From Kiritimatiellia bacterium (GTDB lineage Bacteria; Verrucomicrobiota; Kiritimatiellia; RFP12; UBA1067), in NCBI GenBank assembly GCA_017459225.1, contig JAFUDL010000261.1:1-6913 (forward strand): a stretch of DNA of 6,913 nt. The letters are read 5' to 3'. Made by a program: the position numbers and the translations under genes. Shown here piece after piece: positions 1 through 4,812 of the stretch (the first letter of the stretch is position 1; each line of letters starts with the position of its first letter). The notes beneath the pieces were generated by a model. That model did no database searches. It saw only the letters and a program-made list of their open reading frames with translations, and was not told where the DNA came from.

Positions 1-257
1 CATTCAAGCAGGTCAGACGTCGACCACACCCACCAGTCGCGGAGGTCGTAGTCCTTGCTCTCAAATGCGAAGTCGTGCCCCGCGAACAGATATACGCGCC
101 CATTCCACTCAATCATGTGCGTATCGCCCACGGGACGCCCGATCAGCGCGCTGATGGGATTCCCGACAACGGCTTTCGCGCCGTCCGCATCGCTCGCGGC
201 AACCGCCACCGTCGCCGCGCAGATTAGTGCCATTGCCATCTTTTTGTACATGTTCAT
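1..257 (-). CDS. Secreted glycoside hydrolase family 43-like protein (N-terminal part, runs off left edge)
   Basis: Only the first 85 residues are in the window. The start is ATG at 257, preceded by a good purine-rich ribosome site (GGAGAAAGG). Residues 1-20 form a Sec signal peptide: Lys-Lys at 5-6, then a hydrophobic Ala-rich run, with likely cleavage near AVA/AS. The mature part begins with an NPI segment (33-35), then GDTH (44-47), NGRVYLFAGHD (52-62) and a DLRDWWVWSTSDLLE stretch (71-85). This is the usual order of the first blade of GH43 five-bladed propellers: NP-start, catalytic Asp in 'DP/DTH', 'YLYxGHD', then 'kDWxVySSxDLxxW'. Asp45 is the candidate general base. GH43 enzymes cleave arabinosyl, xylosyl or galactosyl linkages; the substrate cannot be read from this fragment. 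Export fits the other secreted carbohydrate enzymes nearby. GH43 is an inference from motif order; a related propeller family (GH32/62/117) is possible. Confidence 0.72.
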   Translation of the reverse strand, partial: MNMYKKMAMALICAATVAVAASDADGAKAVVGNPISALIGRPVGDTHMIEWNGRVYLFAGHDFAFESKDYDLRDWWVWSTSDLLE

Positions 258-278
258 CCTTTCTCCTGACCGGAAGAT

Positions 279-287
279 AGTATATCA
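279..287 (-). promoter_or_regulatory. Candidate extended -10 promoter of the GH43-like gene
   Basis: On the minus strand the sequence reads TGATATACT: a TGn extension directly before TATACT. No convincing -35 is seen at 15-19 bp upstream. The start codon lies 21 bases downstream, so the transcript would begin just ahead of the ribosome site and have a leader of about 15 bases. It suggests the GH43-like gene can be transcribed separately from the upstream lyase gene. Confidence 0.4.
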
Positions 288-333
288 TATCCTCTCCGCC
301 CCAACACGCCGCTTGGTAGGGCCCGATCACCGA

Positions 334-360
334 GCGGGCCACCCGGCGCGTCCGGCCCGC
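334..360. terminator. GC-rich hairpin between the small ORFs and the GH43-like gene
   Basis: A perfect 7-bp inverted repeat, GCGGGCC (334-340) and GGCCCGC (354-360), encloses a 13-base loop. It begins about ten bases past the stop of the last minus-strand ORF (370). There is no T-tract on either side, so it is not a canonical intrinsic terminator; it could act as an RNA 3'-end stabiliser or a weak terminator. A second short palindrome, GGGCCC, follows at 319-324. Confidence 0.3.
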
Positions 361-369
361 CCTTGTACT

Positions 370-450
370 TCACCGGGCAACAACCGCAGCAAGCGCGAAC
401 ATCGCCAACAGAAGGGAGGCGAGACTTGTCGTACGTTCTGCCGCCTTCAT
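370..450 (-). CDS. Possible 26-residue single-span membrane peptide
   Basis: This is an ORF of 26 codons from ATG at 450, seven bases after the stop of the preceding small ORF and in a different frame. The peptide has a short charged start (MKAAER) followed by a hydrophobic stretch of about 17 residues (SLASLLLAMFALAAVVA) and a terminal Arg, the shape of a single transmembrane helix. No ribosome site stands at proper distance; a GGAAG lies about 17 bases upstream. The same frame is open back to 594 with an Arg-rich reading that looks non-coding, so a longer protein is unlikely unless a frameshift joins it to the ORF at 655-458. No family is recognised. Low confidence. Confidence 0.2.
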   Translation of the reverse strand: MKAAERTTSLASLLLAMFALAAVVAR

Positions 451-457
451 ATCAGAT

Positions 458-655
458 TTACTCGCCACTTCCTGCCGTATCACACGTTGCAGCGGGGAAC
501 GCCCGCAAGGCCGCGCGAGCTTCCACACGCGCAGTCGTACGACGCGACGGCGCGGCAAGGCCTTTCTCCGCAAGCGCCGCCCGCTTCGCGGCACGGGAAG
601 CTCGCCATTCGTCCCAAGTCATGCGGATTACCCTGCGTTCATCGCCGTCAGCCAC
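458..655 (-). CDS. Small basic protein of unknown function
   Basis: This ORF of 65 codons opens with GTG at 655, eight bases after a very strong ribosome site, GGAGGAGG. It lies 33 bases downstream of the lyase stop and is on the same strand, so it is probably co-transcribed with the lyase. The start is chosen on the ribosome site; an internal ATG (MTWDEW) at codon 12 has no comparable site. The protein is hydrophilic, rich in Ala and Arg, with a likely helix (WRASRAAKRAALAEKG, residues 17-32). It has no signal peptide or membrane span and ends with a low-complexity tail. I do not recognise a family. The last third reads less like protein than the first half, so a frameshift into the hydrophobic frame at 450-370 is conceivable. 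Confidence 0.4.
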   Translation of the reverse strand: MADGDERRVIRMTWDEWRASRAAKRAALAEKGLAAPSRRTTARVEARAALRAFPAATCDTAGSGE

Positions 656-688
656 GGGACACCTCCTCCTTCAACGCACGCAGTTCCG

Positions 689-2524
689 CTAGAACGCCGA
701 AGATCGGACGGGCCGCAAGACCGTCCGGAACCGATGCGTCTTTCCCTTCGGCGCCTTCACGAAAACCGTCGTCGCGGGACGGACCATCGGCACCTGGTAC
801 TCACGACCCACGAACCATCCGGCCATCGAAGGCTTGAGGCGGCCCGTGACCGCCTCCGCCCGCTCGCCGCCGTCACCGCCGATCTCCATCTCAAGCACGT
901 ACTTCTTCCCCGCGCCGTAGTCCGCCCGCACGCGCCTGCCGTCCGCAGAGACGACGACGTTCGTGGTGTCGAGCTGGAAGAGGAGCGTGTAGTCGTGTTC
1001 CTTGCCGTCGGCGGATTCCGCCACGTCACAAATGGTGATCACGTCGCGCTTCTTGTCGAACGTGATCTCGCGACGTTGCTTCGCGAGCTTCTGGCGCTTC
1101 GGACCAAACTCCTGATCGTAGATTCCAAAGGCGAAGTCCTCGTCCTTGGTCGAACGCCAGCCGGCGTCGATGGGCGCGGTGACGCGTTTCGGTCCCGGAC
1201 GGTTCTGCGCAAGGCCATCAACGAGCAGCGTGTTGTGGTCGTAGCCCGAAAGGCCGTAGCCCCTTCTTCTGGAAGCCTCGTACTGTCCACCTCCGTCGTC
1301 GAACACAAGGCACTCGTTCCCCTTCCACAGCACGAAGGAGAGCTTGTCCTGATGCCAATGCCCCATTCCGAGAGGCCCCACGTCAAACGCAAGGTACGTC
1401 GCGTCGGGCGTCCAGTTCGTGCGCATCGCGGCGAATCCCGAATACGGCAGATAGCGCGATGCCGTCTCGTCCTTCGGCGGCTCACCCTCGCGCCCGTTGG
1501 TGACGAGCCAAAGGAAGTCGCGCCGCTCCGAAAATATCTTCGCGGCCGCGGAAAGCGAAGACGCCTTCGGATCGGTGAAGGTGTCGTTGAAGTTCGGCAG
1601 GGTGAAGGCCGGCGTCACGAGCGCGAGCGGACCCTCCGTGCCGAGGCGGAGCGTATCGAGGAAATCCTTGGGTATCTCGTGCCCGAACCCGAAGGCCTGT
1701 GCGCGCAGATACAGCCGCGTTGCTGAGGAATGGAACACCTGGTGGTAGTTCGGCGACAGTTCGTAGTGAAGCCCGTCGGGCAGGACCTGCGCCTTGATCG
1801 CCTGCGAAAACACGCGAAACGCCTCGCGGCGGATCGACTCCGAATCCTCGAACTCCGGGAAGTCGAGCGCGAAGAAGTACGCGCCCGTCATCTCCATCAA
1901 GAGCCAGTTCCCGCCCGTGCGGTGCGCGATCAGGTGACGCGCCTGTGCGTGCGCCGACTTGATGAAGGCGAGCAGCAGATCGTCCGTAAACGCAGGCGAC
2001 TTCCTAAACGCCTCGAACGCGACGCTCCACGAGCCCATCAAACGGACGCCCTCCTCGATGGTGCGCCACGGGGAGCCCCTGTTGTTGTACCCGCGCTCCG
2101 GCGGCACCCCGCCCGTCTGCTTCAGCCAGTCGGAGAACTGCTGCGCGAAGGCGCGGGCGTACTTCTCGTCGCCGGTGCGCGTGTAGGCCCGCGCGAGGGC
2201 GGTCCAGAACGACATCCGGTTGAGCTGCCATGTCCACTCGGGATTGTACGGACCCTTCTTCGCCGAGGCGTCGAAGAGCCAGTCCACGCGGTTGGACGGG
2301 AACGCCCAGGTTACGCCCACGACCTCTATCTCGCCCTTCACGATGCGGTCAACCTCCCCGAGGTCGCGCGCCGCGTCTCGCGCGAACACGCCGGAATCGA
2401 TCTCCGGCTTCGCGGGGCGCGAACGAAAATACGCGGCGGACGGCAGCGCGTTCGCCGTAGCGGCGCAGATGACGACGGCTAATGCAAATGTCATCGGGGC
2501 ATAAAAGATTGTATTTGACCTCAT
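689..2524 (-). CDS. Secreted heparinase II/III-family polysaccharide lyase
   Basis: The protein is 611 residues from ATG at 2524, with AAAGGG upstream; a longer in-frame reading to 2755 overlaps the end of murA and lacks a signal peptide at its head. Residues 1-26 are a Sec signal peptide with cleavage expected after ANA. Residues about 45-330 match the alpha/alpha-barrel of heparinase II/III-type lyases: a helix pair near 102-135, RTIEEGVRLMGSW (154-166), GGNWLLME (204-211) and HYELSPNYH (253-261). Residues about 360-605 form the beta-sandwich, with MGHWHQDKLSF (387-397) and GYDHNTLLVDG (427-437). Candidate catalytic residues, by analogy with heparinase III, are Asn206, Tyr260/His261 and His389 or His391. 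The reaction is beta-elimination of uronic-acid-containing polysaccharides; heparin/heparan, alginate or another glycuronan cannot be told apart from sequence. Length and domain order are normal. It probably acts in the periplasm or outside the cell. Confidence 0.9.
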   Translation of the reverse strand: MRSNTIFYAPMTFALAVVICAATANALPSAAYFRSRPAKPEIDSGVFARDAARDLGEVDRIVKGEIEVVGVTWAFPSNRVDWLFDASAKKGPYNPEWTWQLNRMSFWTALARAYTRTGDEKYARAFAQQFSDWLKQTGGVPPERGYNNRGSPWRTIEEGVRLMGSWSVAFEAFRKSPAFTDDLLLAFIKSAHAQARHLIAHRTGGNWLLMEMTGAYFFALDFPEFEDSESIRREAFRVFSQAIKAQVLPDGLHYELSPNYHQVFHSSATRLYLRAQAFGFGHEIPKDFLDTLRLGTEGPLALVTPAFTLPNFNDTFTDPKASSLSAAAKIFSERRDFLWLVTNGREGEPPKDETASRYLPYSGFAAMRTNWTPDATYLAFDVGPLGMGHWHQDKLSFVLWKGNECLVFDDGGGQYEASRRRGYGLSGYDHNTLLVDGLAQNRPGPKRVTAPIDAGWRSTKDEDFAFGIYDQEFGPKRQKLAKQRREITFDKKRDVITICDVAESADGKEHDYTLLFQLDTTNVVVSADGRRVRADYGAGKKYVLEMEIGGDGGERAEAVTGRLKPSMAGWFVGREYQVPMVRPATTVFVKAPKGKTHRFRTVLRPVRSSAF

Positions 2525-2546
2525 TGCGTTGTCCCTTTCACCGTAT

Positions 2547-2555
2547 GTTATAACA
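2547..2555 (-). promoter_or_regulatory. Candidate internal extended -10 promoter for the lyase
   Basis: The 67-bp spacer between the murA stop and the lyase start contains TGTTATAAC on the minus strand (TGn plus TATAAC), 22 bases before the ATG. No clear -35 is present. A start about seven bases downstream would fall just before the AAAGGG ribosome site. This would allow substrate-dependent expression of the lyase apart from the housekeeping murA. Confidence 0.35.
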
Positions 2556-2591
2556 AAACTCAGCCCTGAATCTGTTCGAGAGGGCGGTAGG

Positions 2592-3929
2592 TCATTTTGC
2601 CACTTTAGCGGCTCGGCCGAGGGGCTGCGGCAGTAGATCGCACCTTCTCGCCTCTGCGCCGAGCGCGGCAAGTTCCTTCTCGACAGCCTCGTAGCCGCGA
2701 TCGACGGACCCCGCGTTGAGGATGGTGGTGCGCCCCTTCGCGCAGAGGGCCGCAAGTATGAGCGCGATGCCGGCGCGGATGTCGGGCGAAGTCACAGTGG
2801 ATCCCGTAAGCTGCGTGGGACCCGTCACCACGACGCGGTGAGGATCACACTGCACGATCTTCGCGCCCATGCCGATCAGGTGGTCCACAAAGTACAGGCG
2901 GCTCTCGAACATCTTCTCGAAGAAGAGGCACGTGCCGCGCGTCTGCGTGGCGAGCACGATGAGGATAGATACGAGATCCGATGGGAACATGGGCCATGGA
3001 CCATCCGAAACGCTCGGAATCGCGTCGCCAAGGTCGTACGCCATCTTGCGCCTGCGCCTGCGCGCGGGCATGTGCAGAGTGCGCTTCGCGGCATCGACGG
3101 TCCACTTCACCTCGAAGCGCGCGAACGTCTTCTCGAGAACGGCGAAGACTTCGGGGTCGATCTCTGTGAGGGTGATTTCGCCGCCCGTTATCGCCGCGGC
3201 CGTGAGGTAGCTCGCGCCCTCGATGTAGTCGCATCCCACGCGCGCGGTGGTGCCGTGCAGCGCCTCCACGCCCTCCACGCGGATGCGGTTCGTGCCGGCG
3301 CCTTCGATCTTCGCGCCCATCGAGTTGAGCATCGCGCAGAGGTCCTGAACATGCGGTTCGCACGCGGCGTTGTAGATCTCCGTCTCGCCGCGCGCAAGCA
3401 CCGCCGCCATGAGGATGTTCTCGGTGGCGGTGACGCTAGCCTCGTCGAGGAGCATCTTCGCGCCGGAAAGCCCCTTGGGCGCCTTCACGGAGAGAATGCG
3501 CCGCCCGGCCTTCACCTTCGCGCCGAGCGATGCGAAGCCGGCGAAATGCGTGTCGAGCCGGCGGTGGCCGATGCCGTCGCCGCCAGGCGGCGGAAGCGAC
3601 ACGGACCCCATGCGCGCGAGAAGCGGCCCTGCAAAGAGCACGCTCGTGCGTATCTTGCTGGCAAGCTCTGGGGCAAGGCGCGCGGTGCGAAGCCGCGTGG
3701 CGTCGATGGTGGCGGTTCGTGCTGCGATGTCGCGCGATATCTTGGCTCCGAAGCACTCTGCGCATTTGAACATGTTCTCCACGTCCTCGATGCCGGGAAC
3801 GTTCTCTAGCGTCACCGGACCATCGGCGAGCATTCCCGCCGCAATCATCGGCAGCGCCGCGTTCTTGTTCCCAGGAACGCGGTGCACTCCGCATATTGGA
3901 TGCCGACCATTTACAAGTAGAATGCTCAT
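2592..3929 (-). CDS. murA: UDP-N-acetylglucosamine 1-carboxyvinyltransferase, Asp-type (MurA)
   Basis: MurA transfers enolpyruvate from PEP to UDP-GlcNAc in the cytoplasm, the first committed step of peptidoglycan synthesis. The 445-residue protein starts at ATG 3929. The family's usual start MSILLVNGRHPICG is followed by PGNKNAALP (Lys22, Asn23). Other conserved residues line up with E. coli MurA: Arg94 (R91), Arg123 (R120), Asp318 in FPSD (D305), Arg344 (R331), Arg385 in DIRAG (R371) and Arg411 in VDRGYE (R397). The loop Cys115 of E. coli is Asp118 here (PPPGGDGIGHR), the natural fosfomycin-insensitive form. It is about 25 residues longer than E. coli MurA, partly through an Arg-rich stretch (290-295) before DGPWPMFPSD. 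The start is 49 bases after dhaL, with GAAGGG as a rather distant ribosome site that may fold with TTCG just after it. A longer frame to 4163 overlaps dhaL and is not real coding. Confidence 0.95.
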   Translation of the reverse strand: MSILLVNGRHPICGVHRVPGNKNAALPMIAAGMLADGPVTLENVPGIEDVENMFKCAECFGAKISRDIAARTATIDATRLRTARLAPELASKIRTSVLFAGPLLARMGSVSLPPPGGDGIGHRRLDTHFAGFASLGAKVKAGRRILSVKAPKGLSGAKMLLDEASVTATENILMAAVLARGETEIYNAACEPHVQDLCAMLNSMGAKIEGAGTNRIRVEGVEALHGTTARVGCDYIEGASYLTAAAITGGEITLTEIDPEVFAVLEKTFARFEVKWTVDAAKRTLHMPARRRRRKMAYDLGDAIPSVSDGPWPMFPSDLVSILIVLATQTRGTCLFFEKMFESRLYFVDHLIGMGAKIVQCDPHRVVVTGPTQLTGSTVTSPDIRAGIALILAALCAKGRTTILNAGSVDRGYEAVEKELAALGAEARRCDLLPQPLGRAAKVAK

Positions 3930-3944
3930 TGACCCGAAGCCCTT

Positions 3945-3962
3945 CGCGTGTGCGCGTGCGCA
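3945..3962. other. 18-bp alternating pyrimidine-purine tract
   Basis: The sequence CGCGTGTGCGCGTGCGCA alternates pyrimidine and purine without a break for 18 bases, built only of CG and TG/CA steps. Such tracts can adopt Z-DNA under negative supercoiling. It fills much of the 49-bp spacer between dhaL and murA, and lies just ahead of the murA ribosome site. A role is not shown. Confidence 0.3.
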
Positions 3963-3978
3963 GAGTGGAAATGGCGTC

Positions 3979-4581
3979 TTACGCGCAGAAGCAGCTCCAG
4001 ATGTCGGCATTGGAGGCCGAGCCGGCGTCGATCGGACCGATGGAGCGCTCGCCGAGGTTCTTGGCGCGTCCGTACTTCGCCTGCATCTGCGCCGTCGCCT
4101 CGCTGCCTGCCTTGGCGGCTGCCGCAGCCGCGGCGAACATGGCGGGCTCTCCTTCGGCGGCATGGGCCTTGAGGGCCTCGATGGCGGGGATGAGCGCGTC
4201 CATGAATGTCTTGTCGCCCACCTTCGCCTTGGTGGCGAAGCCTAGCTCCTCGAGACCGGCGGCAAAGAGGTCCGCGATCTCCTCGGCAGAGAGCTCGGTC
4301 TTGCCGGCGTCAACGGCGTCGGCCATACCCTCGAAGAGCGTTCCGTAGAGCGAGCTCGTGGAACCGCTCACGTCGCTTTCGAGATGCGACACCATGTCTT
4401 CAAGCAGGCTCTTGAAGTCGTCGCCCTGCGCGGCGGCGAGCGCGCGCGTGGCTGCCACTATCGCCTCGCCGTGGTCGCCATCGCCGCCTACCGCGGCGTC
4501 GAGCACAGAGTATTCCTTCTCGCGCGAGGCTGTCTTCTCGGCCGCGCGGGCCCATGCGGATTTGAATTCTGAGAGCGTCAT
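3979..4581 (-). CDS. dhaL: DhaL-type dihydroxyacetone kinase phosphotransfer subunit, without DhaK beside it
   Basis: DhaL/Dak2 domains bind ADP or ATP with magnesium and pass phosphate to dihydroxyacetone held by DhaK. This is a free-standing 200-residue protein, the normal length for DhaL, from ATG at 4581 with AAAGGA eight bases upstream. Family motifs appear in order: LDAAVGGDGDHG (27-38, metal-binding Asp28, Asp34, Asp36), SGSTSSLYGTLFEGM (72-86), VGDKTFMDALIPAIEAL (121-137) and GRAKNLGERSIGPIDAGSAS (171-190, the nucleotide lid). The metal loop has one more Gly than the usual 'LDxxxGDGDHG' spacing. The C-terminus IWSCFCA is odd for the family. It is first in the minus-strand operon; the gene on the other side is divergent, so no dhaK or PTS partner (dhaM) adjoins it. 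A role in other phosphotransfer, such as to another ketose, is possible. Confidence 0.85.
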   Translation of the reverse strand: MTLSEFKSAWARAAEKTASREKEYSVLDAAVGGDGDHGEAIVAATRALAAAQGDDFKSLLEDMVSHLESDVSGSTSSLYGTLFEGMADAVDAGKTELSAEEIADLFAAGLEELGFATKAKVGDKTFMDALIPAIEALKAHAAEGEPAMFAAAAAAAKAGSEATAQMQAKYGRAKNLGERSIGPIDAGSASNADIWSCFCA

Positions 4582-4593
4582 GTGTGATGTCCT

Positions 4594-4665
4594 TTAGGGG
4601 TTTGAAGGGTTGAAAGGTTGAAGGGTTGAAAGGTTGAAAGGTTCGGAGTTTCGAGAGTTAGGGGG
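4594..4665 (+). repeat. Octamer tandem array A (nine 8-bp units)
   Basis: From 4594 the plus strand reads in units of eight bases, each starting with TT. They are TTAGGGGT, TTGAAGGG, TTGAAAGG, TTGAAGGG, TTGAAAGG, TTGAAAGG, TTCGGAGT, TTCGAGAG and TTAGGGGG. The central five (4602-4641) are nearly identical. The plus strand is purine-rich; the dhaL transcript would carry the pyrimidine-rich complement. The array ends at the dhaL ribosome site. The same unit type recurs on the minus strand at 6606-6629. Confidence 0.85.
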
Positions 4666-4674
4666 AAGAAGGGC

Positions 4675-4690
4675 TTGAATGGTTGAAAGT
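4675..4690 (+). repeat. Two outlying units of octamer array A
   Basis: TTGAATGG (4675-4682) and TTGAAAGT (4683-4690) are two further units, separated from the main array by nine purine-rich bases and shifted by one base from its register. The last unit overlaps the -10 element of the dhaL promoter on the other strand. Confidence 0.7.
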
Positions 4691-4716
4691 ATACATCATC
4701 CTAGGACGAATTGCAA
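4688..4716 (-). promoter_or_regulatory. Sigma-70-type promoter of the dhaL-murA-lyase operon
   Basis: On the minus strand a TTGCAA -35 (4716-4711) and a TATACT -10 (4693-4688) are separated by exactly 17 bp. This is the best -35/-10 pair in the window. Transcription would start near 4681, giving a leader of about 100 bases made largely of the octamer array. A short dyad, AGAG-GCGG-CTCT (4716-4727), overlaps the -35 and could bind a regulator, but it is too short to be sure. Confidence 0.6.
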
Positions 4717-4742
4717 GAGGCGGCTCTCGTAATTGTTGCTCA

Positions 4743-4759
4743 CACCCAACATCGGGGTG
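4743..4759. promoter_or_regulatory. Inverted repeat between the divergent promoters
   Basis: CACCC (4743-4747) and GGGTG (4755-4759) form a 5-bp dyad with a 7-base centre. It lies between the dhaL -35 and the -10 of the plus-strand gene. The position suits an operator acting on one or both divergent promoters, but the dyad is short and unrecognised. The rest of this 231-bp intergenic region holds no gene that I can support. Confidence 0.25.
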
Positions 4760-4794
4760 ACAACAAAAACACCGTAGTGCAGATGGCGGGTTTG

Positions 4795-4803
4795 TGGTAG
4801 AAT
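4795..4803 (+). promoter_or_regulatory. Extended -10 promoter of the CBM9/TIM-barrel gene
   Basis: TGGTAGAAT is a TGn extension followed by TAGAAT, one base from the TATAAT consensus. No -35 is seen. Only nine bases separate it from the ATG at 4813 and no ribosome site is found there, so the transcript is predicted to be leaderless or nearly so. Confidence 0.45.
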
Positions 4804-4812
4804 ATTTGGCCT

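Noticed and set aside
648..800. Frame with a coiled-coil-like end (VLAELRALKEEVSRG) overlapping the lyase C-terminus and the start of the small ORF
   Set aside because: It has no ATG or GTG start after the previous stop. The KEE part is explained by the Shine-Dalgarno sequence, and the lyase already ends where homologues usually do.
55..2482. Long plus-strand open frames (55-837, 734-1726, 1730-2482)
   Set aside because: They are antisense to the lyase and GH43-like genes, have Arg-rich low-quality translations without family motifs, and arise from high GC.
2525..2755. 77-codon N-terminal extension of the lyase
   Set aside because: It overlaps the end of murA, contains no signal peptide, and the ATG at 2524 has both a ribosome site and a perfect signal peptide right after it.
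3930..4163. 78-codon N-terminal extension of MurA
   Set aside because: It overlaps dhaL, is a low-complexity Arg/Pro/Ser reading, and the family start aligns at 3929.
2838..4245. Plus-strand open frames opposite murA and dhaL (2838-3809, 3409-4245)
   Set aside because: They mirror the codons of clearly recognised genes on the minus strand and have no plausible start signals or motifs.
4594..4690. CRISPR array or direct-repeat origin
   Set aside because: Units are 8 bp with no spacers, no cas genes, no replication gene and no DnaA-box-like sites.
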